Source: Acidobacteriota bacterium
GTDB lineage: Bacteria > Acidobacteriota > Vicinamibacteria > Vicinamibacterales > UBA8438
Direction: 5' to 3'
Length of the DNA: 5,437 bases
Assembly (NCBI GenBank): GCA_003533545.1
Contig: DQEK01000199.1
Coordinates: 1 to 5,437, forward strand
The position numbers and the translations under genes were made by a program. Positions 3,079 through 5,437 of this stretch are shown piece by piece. Every line of letters starts with the position of its first letter. Within the stretch, counting starts at the first letter, position 1. Under the pieces are notes generated by a model. The model had not been told where the DNA came from. It ran no database searches and worked only from the letters and a program-made list of their open reading frames with translations.

Positions 3079-5437
3079 ATGAAGATTCAGATACTTGCCG
3101 GGTTCCAGGTTCCCACGATCCTGAGCACCGCCGTCACGCTTGTCGTTGTTGCTGCTTCCAGCGGGGCGCAGCCTCCGATCATCCAACCGGGCGCGCCGGG
3201 TGAGCCGAGCCGAGAGATCACGGCCGAGGAAGCATCCGACCTAGCGGCCATCCGCTACACCGACGGCGATGTCAAGTTCATGCAGGGGATGATCTCGCAT
3301 CACGCCCAGGCGCTCGAGCTGACCGTCCTGCTCGAGACCCGGACCGAAAGCAACATGATGCGGCAACTGGCCCAGCGGATCGACATCTCGCAGGAGGACG
3401 AGATCGTCATGATGCAGGATTGGCTGCGGGAGCGCGACCAGGTGGTCCCCAGCGTGGACACGCATCAACAGGCAGGCTTCACGCCGATGCCGGGGATGCT
3501 GACCGGAGAGGAGATGGACCGGCTCGAAGCTGCCTCCGGAGCGGCCTTCGACCGGCTGTTCCTTGAACTGATGATCAAACACCACCGCGGCGCCATCACT
3601 ATGGTCGAGAACCTGCTCGACCAGCCCGGAGCAGCCCAGGGCTTACAGCTGTACGCGTTCACCTCAGACGTCACGTCCGACCAGGGCATAGAGATTGATC
3701 GGATGGATGCGATGCTGGCCGAGCTGTCTACCGATCCGCGGGTACAGCTTGCGGCTGGCTTCGATGACGCAGGCCAAGCGATGTGGAACATGGCGCTGCT
3801 CGCCTCCCGTGCGAAACCGGACGGCTTCTACGACCCGACCACTGCCGAGACGGAAGAGGCGGGGGAGGACGACTCGGAGGAGCGGCCCCGCCGCGGCCTA
3901 CTCAGCTTCACCAACACGGACATGGCGTTTACAGGCGACGTGCTGTTCGAGGGGAACTATCACGGGTTCAACACTTATCGGGTTGAGGTGCCGGCGTCGC
4001 CGCAACTCGTCAGTTCGGTGGTTTGCCCCGGCGGCCAGGGAGACGTCTCGGTCATCGGGAATTTGCTTATCATGTCGGTCGAGCAGACCCGGGGGCGCCT
4101 CGACTGCGGACTGCAAGGGGTGGCTGAGCCGGTGAACACGGAGCGGTTCCGGGGGCTCCGCATCTTCGATGTCAGAGACATGCGTCGGCCGCGGCAGGTG
4201 GCCGCGGTGCAGACTTGCCGTGGCTCCCACACTCACACCTTGGTGGGCGACCCTGACGACGAGGGCAATGTCTACATTTACGGGTCCGGCACCGCCTCGG
4301 TGCGGTCCGGCGAGGAGCTCGCGGGCTGCTCGGACGAATCGCCCGCGGAGAACCCGGACACCGCGCTGTTCCGGATCGACGTCATTCAGATTCCGCTGGC
4401 GAATCCCGAGGCGGCCAGCGTCGTCAGTCGGCCCTTCGTCTTCCGGGATGCCGAGACCGGCAACGTCGCCGGCCTGTGGCGGGGCGGCGACCACGGTCCC
4501 GCTACCCAGCGTACGAGTGCAACCAATCGGTGCCACGACATTACCGCCTATCCGGAGATCGGGCTGGCGGCCGGCGCCTGCTCCGGCAACGGTATCCTGC
4601 TCGACATCTCCGACCCGGTGAACCCGGTTCGGATCGACGAGGTCGTCGATCCGGGGTTTGCCTACTGGCATTCGGCGACTTTCAACAACGACGGCACCAA
4701 AGTGATCTTCACCGACGAGTGGGGCGGTGGTGGCCGCGCCCGTTGCCGAGCGTCCGATCCGAGACGGTGGGGGGCAAATGCGATTTACGAGATCATCGAT
4801 CGCCGGCTCGAGTACCGTAGCCACTACAAGCTGCCCGCCCCGCAAGGCGAGACTGAGAACTGCGTTGCCCACAACGGCTCGTTGGTGCCGGTGCCCGGCC
4901 GAGACATCATGGTGCAGGCCTGGTACCAGGGGGGCATCTCGGTCTTCGACTTCACCGACTCGGCCAAGCCGTTCGAGATCGCGTACTTCGATCGTGGTCC
5001 GCTCGACGCCGACCGGATCGTGATGGCCGGCTACTGGTCGGCCTACTGGTACCGCGGCTTCATCTACGGGACCGAGATCGCCCGTGGCCTCGACATTCTG
5101 GAGCTGCTAGCGAGTGAATTCCTGACCGCGAACGAGATCGCCGCCGCCTCGATCGTGGCGCCCGCGACGTTCAACGCGCAGGACCAGCGACGGGTCGACT
5201 GGCCGACCCGGCCGGTGATCGCCCGAGCCTACCTTGACCAGCTCGGCCGGGCCGATGCGCTGAGCGTGGGCCGGCGGTCCGTTCTGTCAGGGCTCTTGGA
5301 TCGCGCTGATGCGGCGCTGGCCGACGGCGTCGAGGCGGCGCTGGGCGAGGAACTGACGACCGCCGCGTCAGAGGTGCGGCGCGAAGCGGACGCGGCGAGC
5401 GGGCACAGTCAGACGCGGCTGGAGGCGCTGGCGGAGA
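3079..5437 (+). CDS. Secreted DUF305 / LVIVD-repeat fusion protein (3' end outside window)
   Basis: A single frame with no stop runs from ATG 3079 to the right edge: 786 codons visible, C-terminus missing. Residues 1-30 look like a Sec signal (hydrophobic 11-27, cleavage near A30-Q31), so the protein acts outside the cytoplasm. Residues about 55-216 are a two-part DUF305 region, with FMQGMISHH (H74, H75) and LELMIKHH (H168, H169) on predicted helices and many Met residues; DUF305 proteins resemble ferritin-like four-helix folds and often accompany copper genes. An acidic linker lies at 255-272. Residues about 275-680 match the LVIVD-repeat propeller family, with strand-DxSDP-type motifs at 359-379, 505-524 and 618-638 and family-like blocks SHTHTL, CHDITAYPEIG, FTDEWGGG, ENCVAHNGS and SAYWYRG. 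Residues after 690 are helical and alanine-rich. ATG 3079 is chosen because the signal peptide begins there; the frame is open upstream to 2710. Function is unknown; metal or copper handling is inference. Confidence 0.9.
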   Translation, partial: MKIQILAGFQVPTILSTAVTLVVVAASSGAQPPIIQPGAPGEPSREITAEEASDLAAIRYTDGDVKFMQGMISHHAQALELTVLLETRTESNMMRQLAQRIDISQEDEIVMMQDWLRERDQVVPSVDTHQQAGFTPMPGMLTGEEMDRLEAASGAAFDRLFLELMIKHHRGAITMVENLLDQPGAAQGLQLYAFTSDVTSDQGIEIDRMDAMLAELSTDPRVQLAAGFDDAGQAMWNMALLASRAKPDGFYDPTTAETEEAGEDDSEERPRRGLLSFTNTDMAFTGDVLFEGNYHGFNTYRVEVPASPQLVSSVVCPGGQGDVSVIGNLLIMSVEQTRGRLDCGLQGVAEPVNTERFRGLRIFDVRDMRRPRQVAAVQTCRGSHTHTLVGDPDDEGNVYIYGSGTASVRSGEELAGCSDESPAENPDTALFRIDVIQIPLANPEAASVVSRPFVFRDAETGNVAGLWRGGDHGPATQRTSATNRCHDITAYPEIGLAAGACSGNGILLDISDPVNPVRIDEVVDPGFAYWHSATFNNDGTKVIFTDEWGGGGRARCRASDPRRWGANAIYEIIDRRLEYRSHYKLPAPQGETENCVAHNGSLVPVPGRDIMVQAWYQGGISVFDFTDSAKPFEIAYFDRGPLDADRIVMAGYWSAYWYRGFIYGTEIARGLDILELLASEFLTANEIAAASIVAPATFNAQDQRRVDWPTRPVIARAYLDQLGRADALSVGRRSVLSGLLDRADAALADGVEAALGEELTTAASEVRREADAASGHSQTRLEALAE

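Noticed and set aside
2657..3186. Overlapping minus-strand frames at 2657-2998, 2862-3080 and 2917-3186
   Set aside because: They overlap each other and the DUF305 start, lack ribosome sites and show low-complexity Arg/Pro/Gly-rich translations typical of random frames in GC-rich DNA.
4725..4780. Possible frameshift at the G-rich run in the propeller region
   Set aside because: The plus frame continues through FTDEWGGGGRARCRASDP and WGANAIYEI without a break and in the order expected for the family, so no frameshift is needed.
3898..4872. 324-codon minus-strand frame
   Set aside because: It is antisense to the propeller part of the DUF305-LVIVD gene, whose plus-strand translation carries clear family motifs; long antisense frames are common with G/C-biased third positions.

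Overview
The window is high-GC bacterial DNA carrying three genes: two complete and one running off the right edge. GTG starts, Shine-Dalgarno-like sites and exported copper/metal-type proteins point to an aerobic bacterium. Nothing in the sequence fixes the phylum; proteins like the third gene are, from memory, common in environmental and marine genomes, so an uncultured lineage is plausible.

Layout. Bases 1-201 are non-coding and hold a perfect CRP/FNR-type palindrome at the left edge plus a second dyad. Bases 202-1689 (+) encode an exported three-domain multicopper oxidase with all copper-ligand motifs, but with Leu at the type 1 copper axial position. Bases 1690-1905 are a convergent intergenic gap with small hairpins and a long inverted repeat that crosses into the end of the next gene. 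Bases 1906-2574 (-) encode a small class I SAM-dependent methyltransferase with a readable promoter just upstream. Bases 2575-3078 form a divergent intergenic region of about 500 bases with no convincing gene, one strong GC hairpin and possible long leader sequence. From 3079 (+) to the window end is one uninterrupted reading frame of 786 visible codons. It encodes a secreted protein with a signal peptide, a duplicated DUF305 metal-binding-type region and a large LVIVD-repeat beta-propeller-like region with eight cysteines. This is the largest gene in the window, and its stop codon lies beyond the right edge.

How the genes may fit together (inference). The multicopper oxidase and the DUF305 protein are both predicted to be exported. 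Both families recur near copper-handling genes, so the locus may serve periplasmic or cell-surface copper/redox chemistry. The three genes are not an operon: the first two converge and the last two diverge, so any shared role rests on proximity and family associations. The most noteworthy points are the DUF305-LVIVD fusion, the axial-Leu oxidase, the pseudoknot-capable inverted repeats over the methyltransferase stop codon, and the CRP-like site at the left edge.
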